Assembly (NCBI GenBank): GCA_029059965.1
Contig: JAIDUY010000545.1
Coordinates: 738 to 6,749 of the forward strand
Source: Muribaculaceae bacterium
GTDB lineage: Bacteria; Bacteroidota; Bacteroidia; Bacteroidales; Muribaculaceae
Direction: 5' to 3'
DNA: 6,012 bases
In this document: one piece after another, positions 1 through 5,975 of the stretch
How positions within the stretch are numbered: the first letter of the stretch is position 1
Layout: each line of letters begins with the position of its first letter
Made by a program: the position numbers and the translations under genes
The notes under the pieces: generated by a model
What the model saw: only the letters and a program-made list of their open reading frames with translations
Database searches by the model: none
Told to the model about the DNA's origin: nothing

Positions 1-252
1 ACTCCGGACTACTTCGACTACAGCCGCCGCGAGTTCGTGCGTTTCCTTAATAAATATATACGCGCTCCCAAGAGCGAGTTCTTCATCCCCTCGGTGGTGG
101 ACAAGCTGGTCAAGAACGGCGAGGCCACCGTCGACGTGCTCACCACACACAGCCGCTGGTTCGGCGTGACATACCCCGAGGACCGCGACAGCGTGGTGCG
201 GAATCTGGCACGCCTGCACGCCGAGGGTGAATATCCCGACAAGTTATTCTGA
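1..252 (+). CDS. Sugar nucleotidyltransferase-like protein, C-terminal 83 residues (5' end outside window)
   Basis: The frame is open from the first base and ends at TGA 250-252, so only the C-terminus of a longer protein is seen. The visible part begins TPDYFDYS, continues with SEFFIPSVVDKLV and SRWFGVTYPEDR, and ends GEYPDKLF. From memory, this matches the C-terminus of a nucleotidyltransferase (NDP-sugar pyrophosphorylase-like) family widespread in Bacteroidales, whose members have GFTPDYFDYS, SEFFIP and WFGVTY at the same places and end near YPxKLF. The N-terminal catalytic part (nucleotide-binding G-rich loop) lies upstream, so substrate and activity cannot be judged. Its stop overlaps the tgt start (TGATG), which suggests one operon and possibly translational coupling. 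The internal ATG at 37 is not a credible start because the family similarity extends upstream of it. Confidence 0.82.
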   Translation, partial: TPDYFDYSRREFVRFLNKYIRAPKSEFFIPSVVDKLVKNGEATVDVLTTHSRWFGVTYPEDRDSVVRNLARLHAEGEYPDKLF

Positions 253-1382
253 TGACATTCAACGTAGAAGCCACCTGCCCCGGAACGGCGGCGCGTGCCG
301 CCACGGTCACCACCGACCATGGCGTCATCGCCACGCCGATTTTCATGCCCGTCGGTACGGCGGGTACGGTCAAGGGCGTGCACATGTCCGAGCTGCGCGA
401 CGACATCAAGGCGCAGATTATACTCGGCAATACCTATCACCTCTATCTCCGCCCCGGCATGGGCGTCATCGAGGCCGCCGGTGGCCTGCACAAGTTCAAC
501 GGCTGGGAACGTCCGATTCTGACCGACAGCGGCGGCTTCCAGGTGTTCTCGCTTGCCTCCAACCGCAAGCTCACTGAGGAGGGCGCGCATTTCCGCAGCC
601 ACATCGACGGCTCCAAGCACCTCTTCACGCCTGAGAATGTGGTGGATATACAGCGCACCATAGGCTCCGACATCATGATGGCCCTGGACGAATGCGCTCC
701 CGGCACCTCCGACCGTGCCTATACGCGCCGCTCGCTCGACCTGACCAAGCGCTGGCTCGAACGCGGCTGGAAGCACTATCGCGCTACAGAGCCCCGCTAC
801 GGGCACTATCAGAGCTACTTCCCTATCGTGCAGGGTTGTACCTATCCCGACCTGCGCCGCGAGGCTGCCGACCATGCCACACAGCTCGGCGCCGACGGCT
901 ACGCCATCGGCGGTCTGGCCGTGGGTGAACCCGCCGAGGTGATGTACGACATGATAGAGGTGGTCAACGAGGTGCTCCCCGCCGACCGTCCGCGCTATCT
1001 GATGGGCGTCGGCACACCCGTAAACATCCTCGAGGCCATCGACCGCGGCGTGGACATGATGGACTGCGTCATGCCGACGCGCAACGGACGCAACGGCCTG
1101 CTCTTTACGCCCGACGGCACCATGAACATGCGCAACGCCAAGTGGGCCAACGACTTCTCACCGCTTCAGGAAGACGGGCCCTCGGTAGTCGACCGCGTTT
1201 ACAGCAAGGCATATGTGCGCCATCTGTTCGTCGCCAACGAGCTGTTGGGCATGCAGATAGCCTCCATCCACAATCTCGCGTTCTATCTCTGGCTTGTCGG
1301 CGAGGCCCGCAAGCACATCATCGCCGGCGACTTCCCCGTGTGGAAGCGCGGCATGGTCGAACGTCTGGGCCGCCGCCTCTGA
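252..1382 (+). CDS. tgt: tRNA-guanine(34) transglycosylase (queuine tRNA-ribosyltransferase)
   Basis: Cytosolic enzyme that exchanges guanine 34 of tRNAs with GUN anticodons (Asp, Asn, His, Tyr) for preQ1, a step toward queuosine. The protein is 376 aa, normal for bacterial Tgt, with a single TIM-barrel domain. Visible signatures are TDSGGFQVFSL (residues 91-101) with the general-base Asp92, the substrate-pocket stretch around IVQGCTYPDLR (192-202), YAIGGLAVGEP (217-227), and DCVMPTRNGRNG (271-282) with the nucleophile Asp271. Oddly, the usual CxCxxC zinc ligands are absent: an ungapped comparison with E. coli Tgt puts Gly309, Ser311 and Asp314 at the three cysteine positions, while the histidine ligand remains as His340 in SIHNL. 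I recall related replacements in other Bacteroidota. The ATG overlaps the preceding stop (TGATG), and the family start MTFNVEA fits; no better start is seen. The permease gene follows after 16 nt, so the two are likely co-transcribed. Confidence 0.97.
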   Translation: MTFNVEATCPGTAARAATVTTDHGVIATPIFMPVGTAGTVKGVHMSELRDDIKAQIILGNTYHLYLRPGMGVIEAAGGLHKFNGWERPILTDSGGFQVFSLASNRKLTEEGAHFRSHIDGSKHLFTPENVVDIQRTIGSDIMMALDECAPGTSDRAYTRRSLDLTKRWLERGWKHYRATEPRYGHYQSYFPIVQGCTYPDLRREAADHATQLGADGYAIGGLAVGEPAEVMYDMIEVVNEVLPADRPRYLMGVGTPVNILEAIDRGVDMMDCVMPTRNGRNGLLFTPDGTMNMRNAKWANDFSPLQEDGPSVVDRVYSKAYVRHLFVANELLGMQIASIHNLAFYLWLVGEARKHIIAGDFPVWKRGMVERLGRRL

Positions 1383-1398
1383 GAAAATACCCGACGCC

Positions 1399-2472
1399 GT
1401 GTTCAAGATTCTCGACCGATACATAATCCGCAAGTTCCTGGGAACTTACGTCTTCGCCATCATTCTGCTGCTGGCGATTGTGATTGTGTTCGACATCAAC
1501 GAGAAGCTCGACGCCTTCCTGAAGGCGCCCCTGAGAGCCACGGTGATGGACTACTTCGTCAATTTCCTTCCCTACTTCGCCAATCAGTTCTCGCCGCTGT
1601 TCACATTCATTGCCGTCATCTTCTTCACCAGCAAGCTGGCGGGCAACAGCGAGTTCATCGCCATGTTCTCTACGGGCATGAGCTTCAAGCGACTGATGCG
1701 TCCGTACATGATTTCGGCCGCCATAATCGCGGCTGTGACCTTCGTGCTCAGCGCCTACGTCATCCCTCCGGCAAATGTCAAACGTATAGCATATACCAAT
1801 ACTTACGTCAAAAACAAGAGCGTGGACTACGGTGCCAACGTGATGCTGATGGTGGCGCCGGGGCAGATTGCCTATATGAGTTCCTACGAGAGCAACTCGC
1901 GGACAGGACGTCGCTTCGCCCTCGACACTTTCGACGACGAGAAGCGCCTGACATCGCGTCTGACGGCCATGAGCGTGCGCTGGGACACGCTCTACAACTG
2001 GCACCTGTTCGACTACACCCGCCGCGACTTCACGGGCGACCGCGAGATTATTACGCGCGGACGCGAGCGCGACACCTCAATCGCCTTTGAACCACGCGAT
2101 TTCCTCATCTCCGAAGTCGACCACGAGAAGATGACCTCGCCGGAGCTCGACGCCTATATCGAGCGCCAGCGCAGCCGCGGCGTGGCCAACATAAAGAGCT
2201 TCGAGGTCGAGAGCCACCGGCGCATAGCAATGACGGCGGCGGCATTCATCCTTACCGTCATCGGCATGACGCTGTCGGTGCGCAAGGTCAAGGGAGGCAT
2301 GGGGCTCAACATCGGCATAGGTCTTGTGTTGAGTTTCAGTTACATACTCTTTATGACCATCACCCAGACCTTCGCCATATCGGGCCTGACGTCGCCAATG
2401 GTGGCCATGTGGATTCCGAACATAGTCTACACCGTCATCGCCGTGATTCTGTACAGAAGGGCGAGCAAATAG
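1399..2472 (+). CDS. LptF/LptG-family permease (YjgP/YjgQ), lipopolysaccharide export, probable GTG start
   Basis: Inner-membrane subunit of the Lpt machine; with the LptB ATPase, LptF/G proteins extract lipopolysaccharide from the inner membrane and pass it to the periplasmic bridge. From GTG 1399 the protein is 357 aa, normal for the family. It opens FKILDRYIIRKFLGTY, the typical N-terminus. Three hydrophobic segments follow (about 14-33, 52-78, 103-122), then a soluble region (about 123-273) expected to be the beta-jellyroll periplasmic domain, then three more (about 276-294, 303-323, 334-352). An in-frame ATG at 1294 would add 35 residues unlike the family and lie inside tgt, so GTG 1399 is preferred. 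No strong Shine-Dalgarno is seen, normal for Bacteroidota. LptF and LptG cannot be told apart from sequence alone, and some Bacteroidota members are annotated only to family level. Its TAG stop abuts the next promoter. Confidence 0.92.
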   Translation: MFKILDRYIIRKFLGTYVFAIILLLAIVIVFDINEKLDAFLKAPLRATVMDYFVNFLPYFANQFSPLFTFIAVIFFTSKLAGNSEFIAMFSTGMSFKRLMRPYMISAAIIAAVTFVLSAYVIPPANVKRIAYTNTYVKNKSVDYGANVMLMVAPGQIAYMSSYESNSRTGRRFALDTFDDEKRLTSRLTAMSVRWDTLYNWHLFDYTRRDFTGDREIITRGRERDTSIAFEPRDFLISEVDHEKMTSPELDAYIERQRSRGVANIKSFEVESHRRIAMTAAAFILTVIGMTLSVRKVKGGMGLNIGIGLVLSFSYILFMTITQTFAISGLTSPMVAMWIPNIVYTVIAVILYRRASK

Positions 2473-2503
2473 TTGTGTAGTTTCTGAATATTTCTTAACT
2501 TTG
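2473..2503 (+). promoter_or_regulatory. Bacteroidota-type promoter for the B12 uptake operon
   Basis: A -7 element TAACTTTG (2496-2503) fits the Bacteroidota consensus TAnnTTTG. A -33 TTG lies at 2473-2475, 20 nt upstream, the expected spacing. Transcription would start near 2510, about 15-20 nt before the riboswitch aptamer. The -33 element begins at the base after the TAG stop of the permease gene, so there is no spare intergenic DNA. This makes the B12 genes an independent transcription unit, although read-through from the tgt-permease operon cannot be excluded because no terminator hairpin is seen between the stop and the promoter. Confidence 0.85.
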
Positions 2504-2516
2504 CAGTACATTGGCC

Positions 2517-2533
2517 GGACCGCCGAGCGGTCC
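2517..2533 (+). repeat. Perfect 7-bp hairpin at the 5' edge of the riboswitch leader
   Basis: GGACCGC (2517-2523) and GCGGTCC (2527-2533) are exact inverted repeats around a CGA loop. The hairpin sits between the predicted transcription start and the GGGAA of the aptamer. Its right arm holds GGTC (2529-2532), which is complementary to GACC (2675-2678) in the conserved riboswitch 3' end. The hairpin may therefore compete with the aptamer closing helix, or simply protect the transcript's 5' end. The inverted repeat is seen directly; the role is inferred. Confidence 0.6.
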
Positions 2534-2682
2534 GCGAAAGAGGGAACGGGGTGAGAGTCCCCGACAGTCCCGCTGCGGTATTTTCCGGGTGCGAAAGCAT
2601 CTCGCCGCCGACATAAGCCACTGGAAATGAGCAATTCCGGGAAGGCGTCGGAGAGGCGACGGAATGAGTCCGAAGACCTGCC
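2527..2682 (+). promoter_or_regulatory. Cobalamin (vitamin B12) riboswitch
   Basis: RNA aptamer that binds a cobalamin and represses the downstream transport genes. Conserved blocks appear in the right order: GGGAAC (2542-2547), GGTGAGAGTCCCC, CAGTCCCGCTGCGG, the B12 box AAGCCACTGG (2615-2624), CCGGGAAGGCG, and GAAGACCTGCC (2672-2682). Predicted helices include CGGGG/CCCCG (2547-2551 with 2559-2563), GGGA/TCCC (2542-2545 with 2568-2571), a TGC-GAAA-GCA hairpin (2590-2599), CTGGAA/TTCCGG with one wobble pair (2621-2626 with 2635-2640), and CGTCG/CGACG (2646-2650 with 2657-2661). GGTC 2529-2532 can close the domain with GACC 2675-2678. The position, between promoter and btuB, fits the family's usual targets. 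No terminator hairpin with a U-tract follows, so translational control is more likely. Outer boundaries are approximate. Confidence 0.96.
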
Positions 2683-2702
2683 TTTGCGCTATGTTCCATC
2701 CG

Positions 2703-2724
2703 TCCCTGCCGTGGATAGCGGGGA
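2703..2724 (+). promoter_or_regulatory. Putative riboswitch expression platform: hairpin masking an SD-like sequence
   Basis: TCCCTGC (2703-2709) can pair with GCGGGGA (2718-2724), seven pairs including one wobble, around an 8-nt loop. The right arm contains most of GGGGAG (2720-2725), the only Shine-Dalgarno-like sequence before ATG 2739, ending 13 nt upstream of it. The hairpin has no U-tract, so it is not a terminator. It could couple B12 binding to translation by hiding this site. The pairing is visible; the regulatory role is inferred, and is weakened by the limited use of Shine-Dalgarno sequences in Bacteroidota. Confidence 0.4.
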
Positions 2725-2738
2725 GAAACATACTGTTT

Positions 2739-4763
2739 ATGAGCTTATTGCAGCAGCTTGCACTACGGGCGTCGCTCATTCTGTCCGTATTCGCAACGGG
2801 ATTTCCAACTATCTGTGCGTCAGCGTCGGAGCAAGATTCCGACAGCCTCGCCGTGCAGGCACTCGCAGGCCTCGAAGTGCTTGGAAATGCCACACGCCGC
2901 GAGGTGAGCGCGACAGTGCCCGTCTACTCCTTATCGTCTGAGCTGATGGAGATTAGGGGCGTGACCGACATGGCCGACGCCTTGCATCGTCTGCCGGGGG
3001 TGAACCTCCGTGACTATGGTGGTGCAGGCGGGCTTAAAACGGTGAGTGTCCGCGGATTAGGAGCAAATCATACAGCTGTGCTGGTCGACGGGCTGCCTGT
3101 GACCGACAATCAGAACGGATTTGTCGACATGAGCCGCTTTGCGGTGGAAAATCTTGAGAATCTGAGCCTTACCATAGGCGACGACAGCGACATATTCACG
3201 AGCGCAACCGCCGCCGCGTCCGCCGCGACCCTTCGATTATCCTCCGCGACCCCCTCGTCGAACCCTCGCGCCCCCTATGATATACGCTTGCGGGTACGGG
3301 GTGGAAGCTTCGGAACAATCAGTCCGTACGTGCGCGCCTCGCGACGTTTCGGCGACGGCTGGAACGCCGCCGTGAGCGCCGACTACCGCCATGCCTCGAA
3401 CGACTATCCGTTCAGAATTGTCAACGGCTCGACCGTCACCGAGGGGCGTCGACTCAACAGCCTCATGAACGCCGGACGCGCCGATGCCACTTTCGGCCGC
3501 ACGGGCGACGACGGGTCGGAATTCTCCGCCCGTGTACAGTATAACCATGACTACCGTCAGCTGCCCGGCGCAGTGACGCTCTATAACCCCGAGAGCAACG
3601 AGAGGCTGCTGGAACGCAACTTCTTCGGACAGGCGCGCTGGCGCAGTGCCGGCGGGGGCGTGCTGCGCTGGCAGGCAGCGGCCAAGTTCAGCTTCGATGC
3701 CTCGCGCTACCGCGACCGCGGGGCGTCCTATCCCGGCGGAGAGCTCGACGACCGCTATATACAGCGCCAGGCCTATGCCACGGCCTCGATGCTGTACCGT
3801 CCCGACAGCCGCTGGGCTGTGGACGTGTCGGCCGACTACAGCTTCAGCAACCTCAGCTCCAACCGCCGTCAGCCACAGCCGCGCCGTCATTCGGTGCTGG
3901 TGATGGGCGCGGCCACTTTCCGCAGCGGCCGGGTTCTGGCGGGGGCGCGCCTGATAGGCAGTTTCTACTCCAATTCGGCCCGCGGAGGCGATGCGGGGCG
4001 CGATGTGTCGCGCCTTTCGCCGTCGGCCAACGTGTCGGTGCGCCTGCTCGCCGACCGGCTTCTGTTCCTGCGCCTGTCGTACAAGAACATATTCCGTATG
4101 CCTACCTTCGCCGACCTCTACTATGGCACCACCGGTTCGCCGACGCTGCGCCCCGAGACCACCGACCAGTTCAACATCGGCCTGACATGGCAGGCCGGAC
4201 GTGGTCGCCGTTTCCCGCTTGTGGCCCTTACGGCCGACGTGTACTGCAACAGGGTCAAGGACCGCATAGTGGCCATTCCGAAGAATATGTTCATCTGGAG
4301 TATGGTCAACGTAGGGCGCGTGCGCTCTTTGGGCGTGGACTTCACCGCCGACATCAGCTATGCCATCGACAGGCGCCAGAACCTGCTGTTTGCGGCCAAC
4401 TACAGCTATCAGCGCGTGCAGCCGCGCACGAGTCCGTCCGACCCGGACTACAACAAGCAGGTGGCCTACACGCCCGAGCACAGCGGCAGCGCCTCGCTGA
4501 CGTGGGAGAATCCGTGGGTATGCGCCGTGGTCCATGTCACGGCTGTCTCCGAACGCTACGGCACCAACAGCAACCTGCCGATGTCGCGCATCGGCGGCTA
4601 TGCCGACTGCGGCGCAGGGGTGTTCCGCAACTTCAGCATAGGCCGCTGCCGCCTCAAGGCAAGGCTCGATGTGACCAACATCCTCAACACCCGCTACGAG
4701 GTCATCTCCCGCTATCCCATGCCGGGACGCGCATGGATGGCCGGACTGACATTCGACATCTGA
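2739..4763 (+). CDS. btuB: TonB-dependent outer-membrane cobalamin receptor (BtuB-like)
   Basis: Outer-membrane transporter that imports cobalamin into the periplasm using TonB energy. From ATG 2739 the protein is 674 aa. It opens with a good signal peptide (MSLLQQLALR, then a hydrophobic core to about residue 27, cleavage near ASA-SEQ). A TonB-box-like stretch lies at about 44-50 (GLEVLGN). The plug domain spans about 55-170 and includes LPGVNLRDYGGAGG, VSVRGLGANHTAVLVDG and GFVDMSRF. A 22-strand-type barrel region follows, with family landmarks FRMPTFADLYYG (452-463), SPTLRPETTDQFNIG (467-481) and NVGRVRSLGVDF (524-535), ending in aromatic-rich AGLTFDI. No N-terminal carboxypeptidase-like domain is present, so it is not SusC-type. 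Substrate is assigned from the B12 riboswitch upstream and the BtuG-like partner downstream. ATG 2664 lies inside the aptamer and is rejected; ATG 2691, 8 nt after it, is possible but would add 16 residues to the signal peptide. Confidence 0.9.
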   Translation: MSLLQQLALRASLILSVFATGFPTICASASEQDSDSLAVQALAGLEVLGNATRREVSATVPVYSLSSELMEIRGVTDMADALHRLPGVNLRDYGGAGGLKTVSVRGLGANHTAVLVDGLPVTDNQNGFVDMSRFAVENLENLSLTIGDDSDIFTSATAAASAATLRLSSATPSSNPRAPYDIRLRVRGGSFGTISPYVRASRRFGDGWNAAVSADYRHASNDYPFRIVNGSTVTEGRRLNSLMNAGRADATFGRTGDDGSEFSARVQYNHDYRQLPGAVTLYNPESNERLLERNFFGQARWRSAGGGVLRWQAAAKFSFDASRYRDRGASYPGGELDDRYIQRQAYATASMLYRPDSRWAVDVSADYSFSNLSSNRRQPQPRRHSVLVMGAATFRSGRVLAGARLIGSFYSNSARGGDAGRDVSRLSPSANVSVRLLADRLLFLRLSYKNIFRMPTFADLYYGTTGSPTLRPETTDQFNIGLTWQAGRGRRFPLVALTADVYCNRVKDRIVAIPKNMFIWSMVNVGRVRSLGVDFTADISYAIDRRQNLLFAANYSYQRVQPRTSPSDPDYNKQVAYTPEHSGSASLTWENPWVCAVVHVTAVSERYGTNSNLPMSRIGGYADCGAGVFRNFSIGRCRLKARLDVTNILNTRYEVISRYPMPGRAWMAGLTFDI

Positions 4764-4800
4764 ACCAAATACAAACCAACATCATAACACAATAAGCAAC
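4764..4800 (+). promoter_or_regulatory. A/C-rich, G-poor translation leader between btuB and btuG
   Basis: These 37 nt contain 21 A, 11 C, 4 T and a single G, in sharp contrast to the GC-rich genes on either side. There is no Shine-Dalgarno sequence, no TAnnTTTG promoter and no hairpin. An unstructured A-rich leader is typical of efficient starts in Bacteroidota, so this spacer probably acts as the ribosome-loading region for the lipoprotein gene on the shared transcript. The composition is seen directly; the role is inferred. Confidence 0.5.
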
Positions 4801-5886
4801 ATGAAAATGAATAAGATTGTCTATGCCGCAATGTTTGCCGCCGCGCTCACCACGGCGGCCTCCTGCAGCGACGATGAACCCAACGGCGGCGATTTCGTCG
4901 ATTTCACCACCGGCGTCTATGTAGTGAACAACGGTGTCCAGACCGGTAACGTGCCCGGCGGCATCACCTCCTACAACATTGAGGACGGTACTTCCGTACT
5001 CGACGCCTTCGCCGCCGCCAATGCAGGTACTTCTATCGGCGACACTCCTCAGAGCGCCATCATCCACGGCAGCAAGATGTATATCGCCGTGACGGCCTCG
5101 AACCTTATCTGGGTAGTCGACGCCAACAGCCTCCGCATCATCAAGAGCATCAAGCCCGAAGCTCCCATGACCGAGCCTCGCGCTTTCGCGGCCAAGGACG
5201 GCAAGGTGTACGTGTCGATGTACTCCGGCCACGTGGCAAGTATCGACACCATTTCCATGAGCATCGACCGCAGCATCGAAGTCGGCCCCAATCCCGAGGA
5301 AATCGCCATTGCCGGCAGCACGCTCTACTGCGCCAACTCCGACGGCATGAACTGGGAGAACAGCTACGGGAACTGCTCGCTCAGCCTCGTTGACCTCGAC
5401 TTCTGGACCGAGCGCAAGATTCAGGCAGGCCTGAATCCCACCAAGGTTGTCAGCAACGGCACCGATGTGTTCGTCATCGCCATGGGCAACTATTCCGACA
5501 TTCCGGCCACAGTGAAGAAAATCAACGGCACCACCGTCACCGACGTATGCCCCGGCACACTGATGGACATCCGTGGTAACGAGCTCTACGTCATCGACGC
5601 GCCCAGCGGCTCCGAGACTGTGAGCTACACCGTCTACAACATGCTTGGCAACAAGGTGCGCGACATGGTTGCCGAAGGCGTCGAGAGTCCGTCGGACATC
5701 ACCGTCGACCCCGTCAGCGGCGACATACTCATTCTTTCGTACCATATGGGTTCCAGCGGTTGGGCGCTCTACAGCGATCCCTGCTACGCCCGCCTTTACA
5801 AGAACGACGGCACCTCCCGCGCAAGTTTCGACACGGGTGTAGGCTCGATCAACGCTGTATTCTGCCACAGCGCCGTTCGCAAGTAA
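4801..5886 (+). CDS. btuG: Surface-exposed beta-propeller lipoprotein, cobalamin-binding (BtuG-like)
   Basis: Probable high-affinity B12 capture protein that hands corrinoid to BtuB at the cell surface, as described for BtuG2 of Bacteroides thetaiotaomicron. The 361-aa protein has a lipoprotein signal peptide with AASC, so Cys22 would be lipidated. SDDE follows directly, an acidic lipoprotein export signal of the kind that places Bacteroidota lipoproteins on the outer surface. The rest is a YncE/DUF5074-like beta-propeller with about seven repeats, each with a Gly/Asp turn, a hydrophobic strand and a V-D or T-V strand: examples start near residues 37, 90, 133, 173, 221, 260 and 308 (SKMYIAVTAS, GKVYVSMYSG, STLYCANSDG, TDVFVIAMGN, NELYVIDAPSG). 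It follows btuB by 37 nt under the same riboswitch. Propellers of this class bind varied ligands, so the B12 role rests on context. ATG 4807 is an alternative start with little effect on the signal peptide. Confidence 0.82.
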   Translation: MKMNKIVYAAMFAAALTTAASCSDDEPNGGDFVDFTTGVYVVNNGVQTGNVPGGITSYNIEDGTSVLDAFAAANAGTSIGDTPQSAIIHGSKMYIAVTASNLIWVVDANSLRIIKSIKPEAPMTEPRAFAAKDGKVYVSMYSGHVASIDTISMSIDRSIEVGPNPEEIAIAGSTLYCANSDGMNWENSYGNCSLSLVDLDFWTERKIQAGLNPTKVVSNGTDVFVIAMGNYSDIPATVKKINGTTVTDVCPGTLMDIRGNELYVIDAPSGSETVSYTVYNMLGNKVRDMVAEGVESPSDITVDPVSGDILILSYHMGSSGWALYSDPCYARLYKNDGTSRASFDTGVGSINAVFCHSAVRK

Positions 5887-5910
5887 GCCGTCGCCATCTG
5901 GCGTAGCGTC

Positions 5911-5947
5911 AAGGGCCCCGCTTCCTCCACAGGAAGCGGGGCCTTTT
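5911..5947 (+). terminator. Intrinsic terminator closing the btuB-btuG operon
   Basis: GGCCCCGCTTCC (5914-5925) and GGAAGCGGGGCC (5932-5943) form a perfect 12-bp stem around the 6-nt loop TCCACA, followed by TTTT (5944-5947). Flanking AAG bases can pair with part of the T run and extend the stem to about 15 pairs. It lies 24 nt after the btuG stop codon, so the transcription unit ends here. On the opposite strand the T-run is short, so it is mainly a + strand terminator. Confidence 0.93.
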
Positions 5948-5975
5948 CGATGCTTGGGAAATTTTGTTAACTTTG
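5946..5975 (+). promoter_or_regulatory. Bacteroidota-type promoter for a gene beyond the window
   Basis: A -7 element TAACTTTG (5968-5975) repeats the one in front of the B12 operon; the two sites share the 10-mer TTAACTTTGC. The -33 region is weaker: only TTC (5946-5948) lies at the right distance, overlapping the end of the terminator's T-run, while a TTG at 5954-5956 is too close. Transcription would start near 5982. The remaining bases to 6012 hold no start codon followed by a recognisable frame and read as the leader of the next gene. Confidence 0.65.

Noticed and set aside
1294..1398. An ATG at 1294 as the permease start
   Set aside because: It would overlap the tgt 3' end by 89 nt and add 35 residues unlike any LptF/LptG N-terminus. 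The family similarity begins at the GTG at 1399.
2664..2738. An upstream ATG at 2664 that would lengthen BtuB by 25 residues
   Set aside because: The codon lies inside the riboswitch aptamer, just before the conserved GAAGACCTGCC. The added residues give a poor signal peptide, while ATG 2739 gives a normal one.
2627..2941. A 104-codon frame across the riboswitch and the btuB 5' end
   Set aside because: It reads through structured RNA and the btuB signal-peptide region in another frame, with no domain-like features.
3237..4535. A long antisense open frame opposite btuB (432 codons)
   Set aside because: The His/Arg/Ala/Val-rich composition is typical of the antisense shadow of a GC-rich gene. 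The + strand frame is clearly a TonB-dependent receptor.
4702..5868. A long antisense open frame opposite btuG (388 codons)
   Set aside because: It is rich in Val, Gly, His and Ala without motifs, crosses the btuB-btuG junction, and lies opposite a convincing lipoprotein gene.
5892..5903. A short inverted repeat CGCCA/TGGCG after the btuG stop
   Set aside because: Five pairs around two bases is too small to mean much, and it sits next to the real, much stronger terminator.
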